Source of the DNA: Flavobacteriaceae bacterium UBA6231 | GTDB taxonomy: Bacteria > Bacteroidota > Bacteroidia > Flavobacteriales > Flavobacteriaceae | DNA: 9,331 nucleotides | Direction of reading: 5' to 3' | Assembly (NCBI GenBank): GCA_002441545.1 | Contig: DJWL01000195.1 | Location: 3,379 to 12,709, forward strand | Shown: piece after piece, positions 1-7,305 of the stretch | Layout of the letters: the number at the start of each line of letters is the position of its first letter | Position numbering within the stretch: the first letter of the stretch is position 1 | Position numbers and translations under genes: made by a program | Notes under the pieces: model-generated | Database searches by the model: none | The model's input: only the letters and a program-made list of their open reading frames with translations | Told to the model about the DNA's origin: nothing

Positions 1-260
1 CCATAGTGTCCCCAATCTGCAGGCCACCAGTTTTGGCTATCTGTCATTAAGTTGTGAAGATCTTTTTTAAGAGATTCAACATCCAATTTCTTTAACTCTT
101 CATGATAATTAAAATCTTTCCCTAAAGGGTTGGTTTTAGTGTCATGCTGGTGTAAAATGTCTAGATTTAATGCATTGGGCCACCAACTCATAACAGAATC
201 TTTTACTTCTGTATTGCCACCATGCATTACTGGGCATTTTCCTTTTTCTGAATTGCTCAT
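1..260 (-). CDS. katG: Catalase-peroxidase KatG, N-terminal fragment (cut by window edge)
   Basis: KatG is a cytoplasmic haem enzyme that removes hydrogen peroxide by catalase and peroxidase reactions. The gene reads leftward from ATG at 260-258 and leaves the window after 86 codons. The visible protein starts MSNSEKGKCPVMHGG and includes the family's N-terminal segments SWWPNALNLDILHQHD, TNPLGKDFNYHEEL and QNWWPADWGHYG. The last segment directly precedes the distal haem-pocket Arg-Trp-His motif in this family, so all catalytic residues lie outside the window. No signal peptide is visible. Upstream I see no convincing TAnnTTTG promoter and recognise no OxyR or PerR operator, so its regulation cannot be judged. 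The N-terminal match is strong enough to name the family. Whether the gene is intact cannot be seen. Confidence 0.95.
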   Translation of the reverse strand, partial: MSNSEKGKCPVMHGGNTEVKDSVMSWWPNALNLDILHQHDTKTNPLGKDFNYHEELKKLDVESLKKDLHNLMTDSQNWWPADWGHY

Positions 261-585
261 AAGCTTTATTATTAAGTTTAATTTGAATTATTCTTGATTC
301 TCTAAAGTTAAGGATTACTTATCAAAAAAAATAGCGAGTCTATCTTAAAATATTATATTAAAATCAATAAAATTTATCAAAATGCTGTTTATAAATAGAT
401 TTTACAAATATTGAAAAACACCTCAATACTTAATATTTAAAGACAAAATTGATTAAAACAATTTCAATATAAATAATAGTAAAACTATAATTATTAGTAC
501 TTTTATTGCCGATTAAAAAATAATGAAATTGTAACAATTACTCTTGAAACTATTGCATTGGAAGCATTAAAACAAGAATTGATTT
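261..585. other. AT-rich intergenic region between katG and dgkA, no gene seen
   Basis: These 325 bases separate two divergent genes and should hold both promoters. The stretch is very AT-rich with stop codons in all frames, and I find no open frame of useful length, no RNA gene and no long repeat. No perfect TAnnTTTG box lies at a suitable distance from either start. The nearest partial matches are TACTTTTA at 498-505 (plus strand) and TAACTTTA at 309-302 (minus strand). Neither has a properly spaced TTG, so neither is annotated as a promoter. Confidence 0.6.
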
Positions 586-954
586 ATGAATAAAAAGGAC
601 TCCTTTTTTATTAACCGTATAAAAAGTATTGAATTTGCTTTAAAAGGTGCTTTATACCTATTAAAAACAGAAGCTAGTATAAAAGTTCAATTTGCTATTG
701 CCATATTAATTACCATTTTAGGATTTTATTTTAATATTTCAAAAACCGAATGGATTGCACAAATTTTAGCTATTGGAATGGTTATGGGTATTGAAGGCAT
801 TAATTCTGGTATTGAAGAAATTGCAGATTTTATACATCCAGAAAAACATAACAGAATAGGTTTAATTAAAGATATCTCAGCTGGCGCAGTTTTTTTTGCT
901 TCTTTTTTTGCTATTGTTGTAGGTTTAATAATATATATCCCTAAATTTTTTTAA
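586..954 (+). CDS. dgkA: Diacylglycerol kinase / undecaprenol kinase, DgkA family
   Basis: This small integral inner-membrane kinase phosphorylates lipid alcohols with ATP. Family members act on diacylglycerol (typical of Gram-negatives) or undecaprenol (typical of Gram-positives), and the sequence alone does not settle which. At 122 residues it is the normal family length. The family signature is present: E29 in the first amphipathic helix, E70-G-I-N73-S-G-I-E77-E-I-A-D81, and K95-D-I-S-A-G-A-V. E29 and E77 correspond to the metal-binding glutamates E28 and E76 of E. coli DgkA. Three hydrophobic segments are visible at about residues 34-50, 55-70 and 97-117. The start is fixed by an in-frame TGA at 580-582. 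It lies 152 bases upstream of ftsK, which seems to have its own promoter, so it may be transcribed separately. Confidence 0.93.
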   Translation: MNKKDSFFINRIKSIEFALKGALYLLKTEASIKVQFAIAILITILGFYFNISKTEWIAQILAIGMVMGIEGINSGIEEIADFIHPEKHNRIGLIKDISAGAVFFASFFAIVVGLIIYIPKFF

Positions 955-978
955 GAAGCTTAAAAGGCTAACTATATA

Positions 979-1006
979 ATAAATGAGTTCATGAATTTTC
1001 ATTTAT
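979..1006. repeat. AT-rich inverted repeat between dgkA and ftsK
   Basis: ATAAATGA at 979-986 is exactly complementary to TCATTTAT at 999-1006, giving an 8-bp stem with a 12-base loop. The loop itself contains the palindrome TTCATGAA. It starts 25 bases after the dgkA stop, so it could be a weak terminator or a protein-binding site. Only one G-C pair stabilises the stem and no T-run follows directly, so a chance match in AT-rich DNA is a real alternative. Confidence 0.3.
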
Positions 1007-1078
1007 ATCATTTTAGACTGTTAGAAAGTATCATTTTGCAATTTTTTAAAATATAGTTTCGTTAATGGTAGTAATTTG

Positions 1079-1086
1079 TATTTTTG
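1079..1086 (+). promoter_or_regulatory. Putative Bacteroidota -7 promoter box for ftsK
   Basis: TATTTTTG matches the Bacteroidota -7 consensus TAnnTTTG exactly and ends 20 bases before the ftsK ATG. Transcription would begin about 4-5 bases after the box, giving a leader of roughly 16 bases. The expected upstream TTG is weak: only TTTC at 1057-1060 lies near the right distance (18 bases). In such T-rich DNA an isolated match can be accidental. Confidence 0.4.
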
Positions 1087-1106
1087 TTTAAAATAACAGC
1101 GCATTA

Positions 1107-3488
1107 ATGGCGAAGAATAAAACTAAAACTAATAAAACTCCAAAAGAAAAAAGAAAATTTTTAAGCTTCAAGTTGTCTAGTCAACAAAAGCTTATTTTAG
1201 GAAGTTTTTTAGTTATTTTTGGCATTTTATTATGCATTGCATTTATCTCTTTTTTCTTTACAGGGAAAGCAGATCAAAGTACCATTTCAAATTTTACAGC
1301 TAGGAATGTTAAAGCTGAAAATTGGCTGAATAAATCTGGTGCCTGGTTAAGTGATTTTTTTATTTTGCGTGGTTTTGGTATTGCTTCTTTTATATTTTCT
1401 GGTTTAATTTTTCTATCAGGTTTATACATACTTCTTGATACAAACAAAGCAAAACTAAGAAGTCATTGGTTTTGGGGAATGTTAACCATTATTTGGTTAT
1501 CTGTGTTTTTTGGTTTTTTCAGTAATTTTTATGATTCTCTTGGCGGAACTATTGGTTATGAAATAAATTCCTATTTACAAGATTATCTTGGAAAAATAGG
1601 AACAGTTTTTTTACTGCTTTTTGTTTTAATAGTATTTCTTGCTTTAAAATTTAAATTGACGCCTGAAAATTTTATTCAATTATTTAAATCGGCAAAAAAT
1701 GGTTTAAAAGATGATTTTATTAAATCTGAAAATGAAGATGATTATACCATTGCATTAGATAACAATTTATCTCTTGAAGCCGAAGCTATTAAATCTGCTT
1801 TAGATATTCCTTTAGGAGATAGCAAATCAATAGCAAAAAAAGATTCAAAACCTGAACCAGAATTAAACATTCAAATTGAGAATGAGCCCTTTGAGTCTGA
1901 TATTGAGATGGTGGTTGAAAAAGCTAAAGAAGAACTTTCTGAAACAGATAATTTAGCAAACAAACTCGTTGAAGATTTTGGTTTGTTTGATCCAACATTA
2001 GAATTAGGTAATTATCAATTTCCTCATTTAGATTTATTAAAAAAATACGATTCAGAAAGCATCACAATCAATCAAGAGGAACTTGAAGACAATAAAAATA
2101 AAATTGTTGAAACTTTAAACAATTATAGTATAGGAATTGCTAGTATTAAAGCCACTATTGGACCAACAGTAACCCTTTATGAAATTGTACCAAATGCAGG
2201 TGTTAGAATATCAAAAATTAAAAATCTTGAAGACGATATTGCTTTATCCCTTTCAGCTTTAGGTATCAGAATTATTGCCCCTATTCCTGGAAAAGGAACT
2301 ATAGGTATTGAAGTTCCTAATAAAAATGCTACGGTAGTTTCAATGCGTTCAGTAATTGCATCTAAAAAGTTTCAAAGTTCTGACATGCAACTTCCTATCG
2401 CTTTAGGGAAAACAATCAGCAACGAAACTTTTGTGGTTGACTTAGTAAAAATGCCTCACTTACTAATGGCGGGAGCTACTGGTCAAGGAAAATCGGTTGG
2501 GCTGAATGCTGTATTAACATCATTACTTTATAAAAAACATCCAGCCGAAGTTAAGTTTGTTTTAGTAGATCCTAAAAAAGTAGAGCTTACACTTTTCAAT
2601 AAAATTGAACGTCATTATTTAGCAAAATTACCAGATAGTGAAGATGCAATCATTACAGATAATACAAAAGTTATCAATACATTAAATTCGTTATGTATTG
2701 AAATGGATAACCGTTATGAATTGCTTAAAAATGCTTTATGCAGAAACATTGCTGAGTATAACGTAAAATTTAAAGCACGAAAATTAAACCCCAACGAAGG
2801 GCATCAGTTTTTACCTTATATAGTTTTAGTTATTGATGAGTTTGCTGATCTTATTATGACTGCCGGTAAAGAAGTAGAAACACCTATTGCGCGTTTAGCT
2901 CAACTTGCTCGTGCTATTGGAATTCATTTAATCATTGCTACTCAAAGACCATCTGTAAATGTTATTACAGGGATTATTAAAGCCAACTTCCCTGCTAGAA
3001 TTGCTTTTAGAGTAACTTCAAAAATAGATTCAAGAACTATTCTTGACGGTTCAGGTGCCGACCAGCTTATTGGTCGTGGTGATATGCTTTTCACTCAAGG
3101 AAATGACTTAATTCGTGTACAATGTGCTTTTGTTGATACACCAGAAATTGAAAAAATAACTGAGTTTATTGGCTCACAAAAAGCATATCCTGATGCTTTT
3201 ATGCTCCCAGAATACGTTGGAGAAGAAAGCGGCACAAGTCTTGATATAGATATTTCAGACAGAGATAAACTATTTAGAGAAGCTGCAGAAGTTATTGTAA
3301 CAGCACAACAAGGTTCTGCCTCTCTTTTACAACGAAAACTTAAACTAGGATACAATCGTGCGGGCAGATTAATTGATCAATTAGAAGCTGCTGGTATAGT
3401 TGGCCCTTTTGAAGGCAGTAAAGCTAGACAAGTTTTAGTTAGTGATTTAACGTCTTTAGATAGACTCTTGGAAAATGAAAATTTATAA
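1107..3488 (+). CDS. ftsK: DNA translocase FtsK
   Basis: FtsK is a septum-anchored hexameric ATPase that pumps double-stranded DNA to clear the chromosome from the closing division plane and help resolve chromosome dimers. The 793 residues are laid out in the family order. A basic N-terminus is followed by four hydrophobic segments (about 27-51, 90-110, 121-139 and 163-181) and an acidic linker (about 200-300). An alpha/beta motor region runs from about 305. It holds Walker A GATGQGKSVG (456-465), Walker B LVIDEFADL (574-582) and the ATQRPSVNVITG motif (611-622). A C-terminal winged-helix gamma domain (about 720-780) contains LLQRKLKLGYNRAG and normally recognises polar DNA motifs and contacts XerD. 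An in-frame TAA at 1089-1091 supports this ATG. lolA starts 11 bases after the stop, so the genes are probably co-transcribed. All motor motifs are intact. Confidence 0.97.
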   Translation: MAKNKTKTNKTPKEKRKFLSFKLSSQQKLILGSFLVIFGILLCIAFISFFFTGKADQSTISNFTARNVKAENWLNKSGAWLSDFFILRGFGIASFIFSGLIFLSGLYILLDTNKAKLRSHWFWGMLTIIWLSVFFGFFSNFYDSLGGTIGYEINSYLQDYLGKIGTVFLLLFVLIVFLALKFKLTPENFIQLFKSAKNGLKDDFIKSENEDDYTIALDNNLSLEAEAIKSALDIPLGDSKSIAKKDSKPEPELNIQIENEPFESDIEMVVEKAKEELSETDNLANKLVEDFGLFDPTLELGNYQFPHLDLLKKYDSESITINQEELEDNKNKIVETLNNYSIGIASIKATIGPTVTLYEIVPNAGVRISKIKNLEDDIALSLSALGIRIIAPIPGKGTIGIEVPNKNATVVSMRSVIASKKFQSSDMQLPIALGKTISNETFVVDLVKMPHLLMAGATGQGKSVGLNAVLTSLLYKKHPAEVKFVLVDPKKVELTLFNKIERHYLAKLPDSEDAIITDNTKVINTLNSLCIEMDNRYELLKNALCRNIAEYNVKFKARKLNPNEGHQFLPYIVLVIDEFADLIMTAGKEVETPIARLAQLARAIGIHLIIATQRPSVNVITGIIKANFPARIAFRVTSKIDSRTILDGSGADQLIGRGDMLFTQGNDLIRVQCAFVDTPEIEKITEFIGSQKAYPDAFMLPEYVGEESGTSLDIDISDRDKLFREAAEVIVTAQQGSASLLQRKLKLGYNRAGRLIDQLEAAGIVGPFEGSKARQVLVSDLTSLDRLLENENL

Positions 3489-3499
3489 TTTATAAAAAA

Positions 3500-4135
3500 A
3501 TGAAGCATTTAGCATTAGTACTTTTTGTACTACTTAACATGAACGGTTTTGCTCAAAAAAGTGGAAAAGCGTTATTAAAAGACGTATCTAATAAAGTAAA
3601 CAGCTATGAAAATATTTCGATTGACTTTAAATATGTACTTGAAAACACTTCAGAAAACATAAAACAAGAAACTAGAGGAGATGTTGTTTTGCAAGGTGAT
3701 AAATACAAATTAAATATTCTTGGTGTAACGCGTTTGTTTGATGGAAAAACATTGTACAATATTAGTCCTGAAGATGAAGAAGTAACTGTTTCAACTAAAA
3801 AAGATGACGATGAAGATTTAATTGCACCAAGTAAAATGTTGTCGTTTTACGAAAACGGTTATACCAGTACAATGGATATTCTTCAAGATGTAAAAGGAAG
3901 AAAAATTCAATATGTAAAATTAATTCCTATTGATTCAAACTCTGAAATTAAATATATCCTTCTTGGTATTGATTCTCAAACCAAACATATTTATAATTTA
4001 ATTCAAATTGGAAAAAACGGAACCAAAACAACACTTACTGTGAATTCTTTCAAAACGAATGAGCCTTTATCAAAAACCTTATTTACCTTTGATGCTAATA
4101 AATACAAAGATTACTACATCAATAAATTAGATTAA
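3500..4135 (+). CDS. lolA: LolA-like outer-membrane lipoprotein carrier protein
   Basis: LolA proteins ferry lipoproteins across the periplasm from the inner-membrane LolCDE complex to the outer membrane. This 211-residue protein has a clear signal peptide: MKH, a hydrophobic core LALVLFVLL, and a likely cleavage site near FAQ (residues 17-19). The mature part has the LolA pattern. An early helix (ALLKDVSNKVNSYENISIDF) is followed by alternating beta strands such as GDVVLQGDKYKLNI, LFDGKTLYNISP and VKGRKIQYVKLIP, with a late F-x-FDANKY motif typical of Bacteroidota members. It sits between ftsK and an LPS export permease, an arrangement I recall from other Flavobacteriia. Family-level assignment is good. 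Identity as the main LolA is inferred, because genomes can hold several LolA-like proteins. No start alternative is better, and the ATG follows an A-rich run without a Shine-Dalgarno sequence. Confidence 0.87.
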   Translation: MKHLALVLFVLLNMNGFAQKSGKALLKDVSNKVNSYENISIDFKYVLENTSENIKQETRGDVVLQGDKYKLNILGVTRLFDGKTLYNISPEDEEVTVSTKKDDDEDLIAPSKMLSFYENGYTSTMDILQDVKGRKIQYVKLIPIDSNSEIKYILLGIDSQTKHIYNLIQIGKNGTKTTLTVNSFKTNEPLSKTLFTFDANKYKDYYINKLD

Positions 4136-4142
4136 GTAGCTC

Positions 4143-6110
4143 TTGAAAATATTAGACCGTTACATACTAACCTCGTATCTTAAAACTTTTATCAGCGTGT
4201 TTTTAATACTCATGCTGATTTTTGTATTACAGACTATTTGGCTTTATATCAGGGAATTAGCCGGGAAAGATTTAGATATTGGAATTATATTAAAATTTTT
4301 AATATACTTTATACCTAAACTAATCCCTCTAGTATTACCTCTAACTATTCTTTTAGCTTCAATTATGGTTTTTGGAGATTTTGCTGAAAATTATGAGTTT
4401 GCCGCCATGAAATCTACCGGGATTTCACTTATGAGAGCTATGTCTGGGCTAAGTGTTTTTATTGTAATACTAGGTATAACAACCTTTTTCTTTTCAAATA
4501 ATGTCATTCCTTGGGCAGAATACAATTCATTCAACCTCAGAAAAAATATTGCAAAATTAAAACCTGCTATGGCTATTGAAGAAGGTCAATTTAATGAAAT
4601 TGAAGCCTACAATATTAAAGTTGAAGAAAAAAGTGGTGATAAAGGGCAATATTTAAAAGATGTTATTATACACATTAAAGGAACCGATGGAAGAACCAAT
4701 GCCACTACCATAAAATCTAAAACCGGTGAATTAATAAGTGACGAAACATCAGATGTTTTAAAGTTGGTGTTGAAAGATGGAAACTACTATCACGATTTAA
4801 AGCCAAAAAATATTAGAGAAAAAAATAAGGTTCCTTTTGCAAAAAGTACCTTTGATAAATATACCATCAACATTGATTTATCATCTTTAAATTCTCAAAC
4901 CGAATTAGATGACGATAAATCTATCACCAATAAATATAACATGTTAAATGTTAGAGATTTAAACTACACTTTAGATTCTTTAACAGTAAAAACCCAAGAA
5001 GAATACACCGATTTTTCAAAAACCATCTATGAGCGCGCTTCTAATAACTCTTTAAAAAGAGAAAAACTTAAAAAAAGCGACTCTATTTATAAGGGAAACA
5101 TCTTAGATCTTTTTGAAACAAAAAACAAAACTCAAATAGTTAACATAGCATTAAATTCAACAAGAAGCACCAATCAAATAATTAACACAAGAAAGTCTGG
5201 TTTTAAAATATCTGCAATTAATTTTAACAAACATGTTATTGCTTTACACGAAAAATTGGCCTTAGGATTTGCTTGTATCATTTTATTTTTTGTTGGCGCG
5301 CCATTAGGTGCATTAATACGAAAAGGTGGTATTGGATTACCTATGGTTATTGCTATTTTGCTTTTTTTAACCTATCACTTTATTGGTATTTTTGCTACAA
5401 ACAGTGCCAAAAACGGAACATTTAACCCAGTAATTGCTGCCTGGTTTTCAACATTGATTATGCTACCTCTTGGTATTGTTTTAACTAAGAGAGCTACAGC
5501 AGACAGAGGATTATTTAGTTTTGGTAATTTTATTGAACCTATCAAAAAACTATTAAAAATAAACGGTGATAATGATTTAGATTATAAATTTTTAGTATCA
5601 TTCACAAATGAAAAATTATACGATGTTATTAAAAATTATGAGGCTCATAATTATGATGAATCTTATCGTTATGAAGCTATTAAAATTTTAAATTCCAGAG
5701 GCATTGACAATGATGAACTAAAAAATAATGGTATCAACTTAAAAGAGGAATTTTCCAAATCCAAAAAAATAAGTGGAGATTTTAATGACCATTCAAAATT
5801 TTCAATAACCCTATACATTATTGGTGTTATATTATTGATTCTCTTTTTTGTTTTTAGAAATAATAAATTGCCTTCATTGGCTTCTGCAACTATACAAATA
5901 AGCTTAGTTTCACTGGTTTTATATCTGGTTTATTATATTAAAAGCTTTCTAAATATAATCGCTTTTTACAGAAATATAAATAACCCAAAAAGGAAACCAA
6001 ACATAGTATTACTAATTGTAGGTTTACCTTTTTATTTCTTGACTTTTTTCCTTTTGAAAAGAAAAATTAACGACGACTTAAAACAAAATTGTTTAGATAG
6101 TTTAAAATAA
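4143..6110 (+). CDS. LptF/LptG-family lipopolysaccharide export permease (YjgP/YjgQ), long form
   Basis: LptF and LptG form the membrane part of the LptB2FG transporter, which extracts LPS from the inner membrane and hands it to the periplasmic bridge. Residues 1-120 carry the family N-terminus (KILDRYILTSYLKTF) and three membrane segments (about 13-35, 50-76 and 98-118). The conserved FAAMKSTGIS coupling region is at 86-95. A large periplasmic domain spans about 120-365, and three further segments at about 370-448 include GAPLGALIRKGG. Beyond this canonical fold come a charged region (about 450-550) and three more hydrophobic helices (about 553-572, 580-600 and 617-638), making 655 residues against about 360 in E. 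coli. The start codon is TTG: an in-frame TAG lies at 4137-4139 and CTC between them is not a start. It follows lolA by 7 bases. F versus G cannot be decided from sequence alone. Confidence 0.93.
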   Translation: MKILDRYILTSYLKTFISVFLILMLIFVLQTIWLYIRELAGKDLDIGIILKFLIYFIPKLIPLVLPLTILLASIMVFGDFAENYEFAAMKSTGISLMRAMSGLSVFIVILGITTFFFSNNVIPWAEYNSFNLRKNIAKLKPAMAIEEGQFNEIEAYNIKVEEKSGDKGQYLKDVIIHIKGTDGRTNATTIKSKTGELISDETSDVLKLVLKDGNYYHDLKPKNIREKNKVPFAKSTFDKYTINIDLSSLNSQTELDDDKSITNKYNMLNVRDLNYTLDSLTVKTQEEYTDFSKTIYERASNNSLKREKLKKSDSIYKGNILDLFETKNKTQIVNIALNSTRSTNQIINTRKSGFKISAINFNKHVIALHEKLALGFACIILFFVGAPLGALIRKGGIGLPMVIAILLFLTYHFIGIFATNSAKNGTFNPVIAAWFSTLIMLPLGIVLTKRATADRGLFSFGNFIEPIKKLLKINGDNDLDYKFLVSFTNEKLYDVIKNYEAHNYDESYRYEAIKILNSRGIDNDELKNNGINLKEEFSKSKKISGDFNDHSKFSITLYIIGVILLILFFVFRNNKLPSLASATIQISLVSLVLYLVYYIKSFLNIIAFYRNINNPKRKPNIVLLIVGLPFYFLTFFLLKRKINDDLKQNCLDSLK

Positions 6111-6122
6111 GCAATATCTTTG
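6089..6122 (+). promoter_or_regulatory. Predicted Bacteroidota promoter for ribB, inside the end of the permease gene
   Basis: TATCTTTG at 6115-6122 is an exact TAnnTTTG match. A TTG lies at 6089-6091, 23 bases upstream, at the edge of the accepted 17-23 base spacing. The box ends only 4 bases before the ribB ATG at 6127, and transcription normally starts about 4-5 bases beyond the box. The mRNA would therefore begin at or within a base or so of the start codon, making it leaderless. The TTG element lies within the last codons of the permease gene. Confidence 0.55.
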
Positions 6123-6126
6123 TATC

Positions 6127-7287
6127 ATGATTTCAGAAATTAAAACATCCGCAAACGTATCTCTATTCAAGCTTAATACCATTCATGAAGCGATTGATGA
6201 CATTAGAAATGGAAAAGTAATCATTGTAGTTGATGATGAAAACCGTGAAAATGAAGGTGATTTCGTTGCTGCTGCCGATAAAGTTACCCCACAAATGATA
6301 AACTTTATGGCTACACATGGAAGAGGACTTATTTGTGCCCCACTTACAGAAAGCAGATGCAATGAATTGGAACTGAACATGATGGTTAGAAATAATACCG
6401 ATCCTATGGAAACTGCTTTCACTGTATCGGTAGATTTAAGAGGAAATGGCGTTACTACAGGAATTTCTGCAAGCGATAGAGCAAAAACCATAAAAGCGCT
6501 TATTGACCCAAATACGAAGCCCTTTGAATTGGCTCGTCCAGGTCATATTTTTCCATTAGTTGCAAAACAAGGTGGTGTTTTAAGAAGAACCGGACATACA
6601 GAGGCTGCTATTGACTTTGCTAGATTGGCAGGTTTAAAACCCGCTGGAGTTATAGTAGAAATAATGAATGAAGATGGCTCAATGGCTCGTTTGCCAGAGC
6701 TTATTCAAATTGCAAATAAATTGGATTTGAAAATTGTTTCCATTGAAGATTTAGTTGCTTACAGAATGCAACACGATTCTCTTATAGAAAAAAAGGAAGA
6801 TTTTCAAATTGAAACCAGGTTTGGTAGTTTTAGATTAAGAGCTTATAAACAAACTACAAATAATCAAATTCATTTAGCCTTAACTAAAGGCAATTGGAAA
6901 GATAATGAACATGTTCTTACAAGAATTAATTCTACTTTAATAAATAATGATATTCTTGGAACCTTAACCAATAATGTTGACAAACAATTGGATGACATGT
7001 TTAAGGTTATAAACGATGAAGGCAAAGGAGCTATTATCTTTATAAATCAAGAAACTCAATCCATGAACATTTTAAAACGCTTAGATTTTTTAAAAAATAA
7101 TCAAAAGCCAAATAAAATTTCTAAAGCACCAAGAATTGATATGGATACCAGGGATTTTGGTATTGGCGCACAAATTCTTCATGATTTAAATATTCATAAA
7201 CTTAGAATTATATCTAATTCTGAACAAACCAAACGTGTTGGTTTAATAGGTTATGGTTTAGAGATTGTTGAATATGTGAGCTATTAG
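6127..7287 (+). CDS. ribB: 3,4-dihydroxy-2-butanone 4-phosphate synthase with degenerate GTP cyclohydrolase II domain (RibBX-like)
   Basis: The N-terminal domain makes 3,4-dihydroxy-2-butanone 4-phosphate from ribulose 5-phosphate for riboflavin synthesis in the cytoplasm. Its motifs are intact: the acidic metal-binding loop DDENRENEGD (36-45), RPGHIFPL (137-144) and RRTGHTEA (153-160). The C-terminal part (about 226-386) aligns with GTP cyclohydrolase II. It keeps the fold landmarks D275-I-L-G-T-L, N307-Q-E and D340-T-R-D-F-G-I-G-A-Q-I-L. However, the three zinc cysteines of that enzyme (C-x10-C-x-C) align with L271, N282 and V284, so GTP ring opening is not expected. Such hybrids are known as RibBX in Proteobacteria. 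A separate RibA should exist elsewhere in the genome. No other standard start codon occurs before the conserved domain. The gene follows the permease by 16 bases and ends overlapping the convergent aminotransferase gene. Confidence 0.93.
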   Translation: MISEIKTSANVSLFKLNTIHEAIDDIRNGKVIIVVDDENRENEGDFVAAADKVTPQMINFMATHGRGLICAPLTESRCNELELNMMVRNNTDPMETAFTVSVDLRGNGVTTGISASDRAKTIKALIDPNTKPFELARPGHIFPLVAKQGGVLRRTGHTEAAIDFARLAGLKPAGVIVEIMNEDGSMARLPELIQIANKLDLKIVSIEDLVAYRMQHDSLIEKKEDFQIETRFGSFRLRAYKQTTNNQIHLALTKGNWKDNEHVLTRINSTLINNDILGTLTNNVDKQLDDMFKVINDEGKGAIIFINQETQSMNILKRLDFLKNNQKPNKISKAPRIDMDTRDFGIGAQILHDLNIHKLRIISNSEQTKRVGLIGYGLEIVEYVSY

Positions 7288-7305
7288 TTGTTCAACACAC
7301 TTTTT
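7266..7305 (+). terminator. Possible intrinsic terminator of ribB in the convergent overlap
   Basis: TGTTGAA at 7266-7272 is complementary to TTCAACA at 7291-7297, extendable by a G-U and an A-U pair to nine pairs around a 14-base loop. Five T residues follow at 7301-7305. The hairpin covers the ribB stop codon and the last codons of the opposing aminotransferase gene. The stem is modest and the T-run is offset by three bases, so termination is plausible but not certain. No A-run precedes it, so it should not work for the minus-strand gene. Confidence 0.35.

Noticed and set aside
302..309. TAACTTTA (minus strand) as a katG promoter box
   Set aside because: The final G is missing, and the only upstream TTG-like element is about 13 bases away, which is too close for the Bacteroidota consensus.
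498..505. TACTTTTA as a dgkA promoter box
   Set aside because: It lacks the final G of TAnnTTTG, has no TTG at 17-23 bases upstream, and would leave an unusually long leader for this group. Near matches are expected by chance in such AT-rich DNA.
955..975. AGCTTAAAAGGCT as a terminator hairpin after dgkA
   Set aside because: The complementary arms are only three bases long and no T-run follows.
3095..3355. Open frame on the minus strand within ftsK
   Set aside because: It lies opposite the strongly conserved C-terminal part of FtsK and encodes a Ser-rich protein without recognisable features. This is typical of a reverse-complement shadow.
6111..6126. FMN riboswitch before ribB
   Set aside because: Only 16 bases separate the permease stop from the ribB start. 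The conserved FMN aptamer is over 100 bases and would have to lie in the permease coding sequence, where I see no sign of it.
6183..6491. Open frame on the minus strand within ribB
   Set aside because: It is opposite the conserved DHBP synthase domain, with low-complexity Ser/Phe-rich composition and no promoter or family resemblance.
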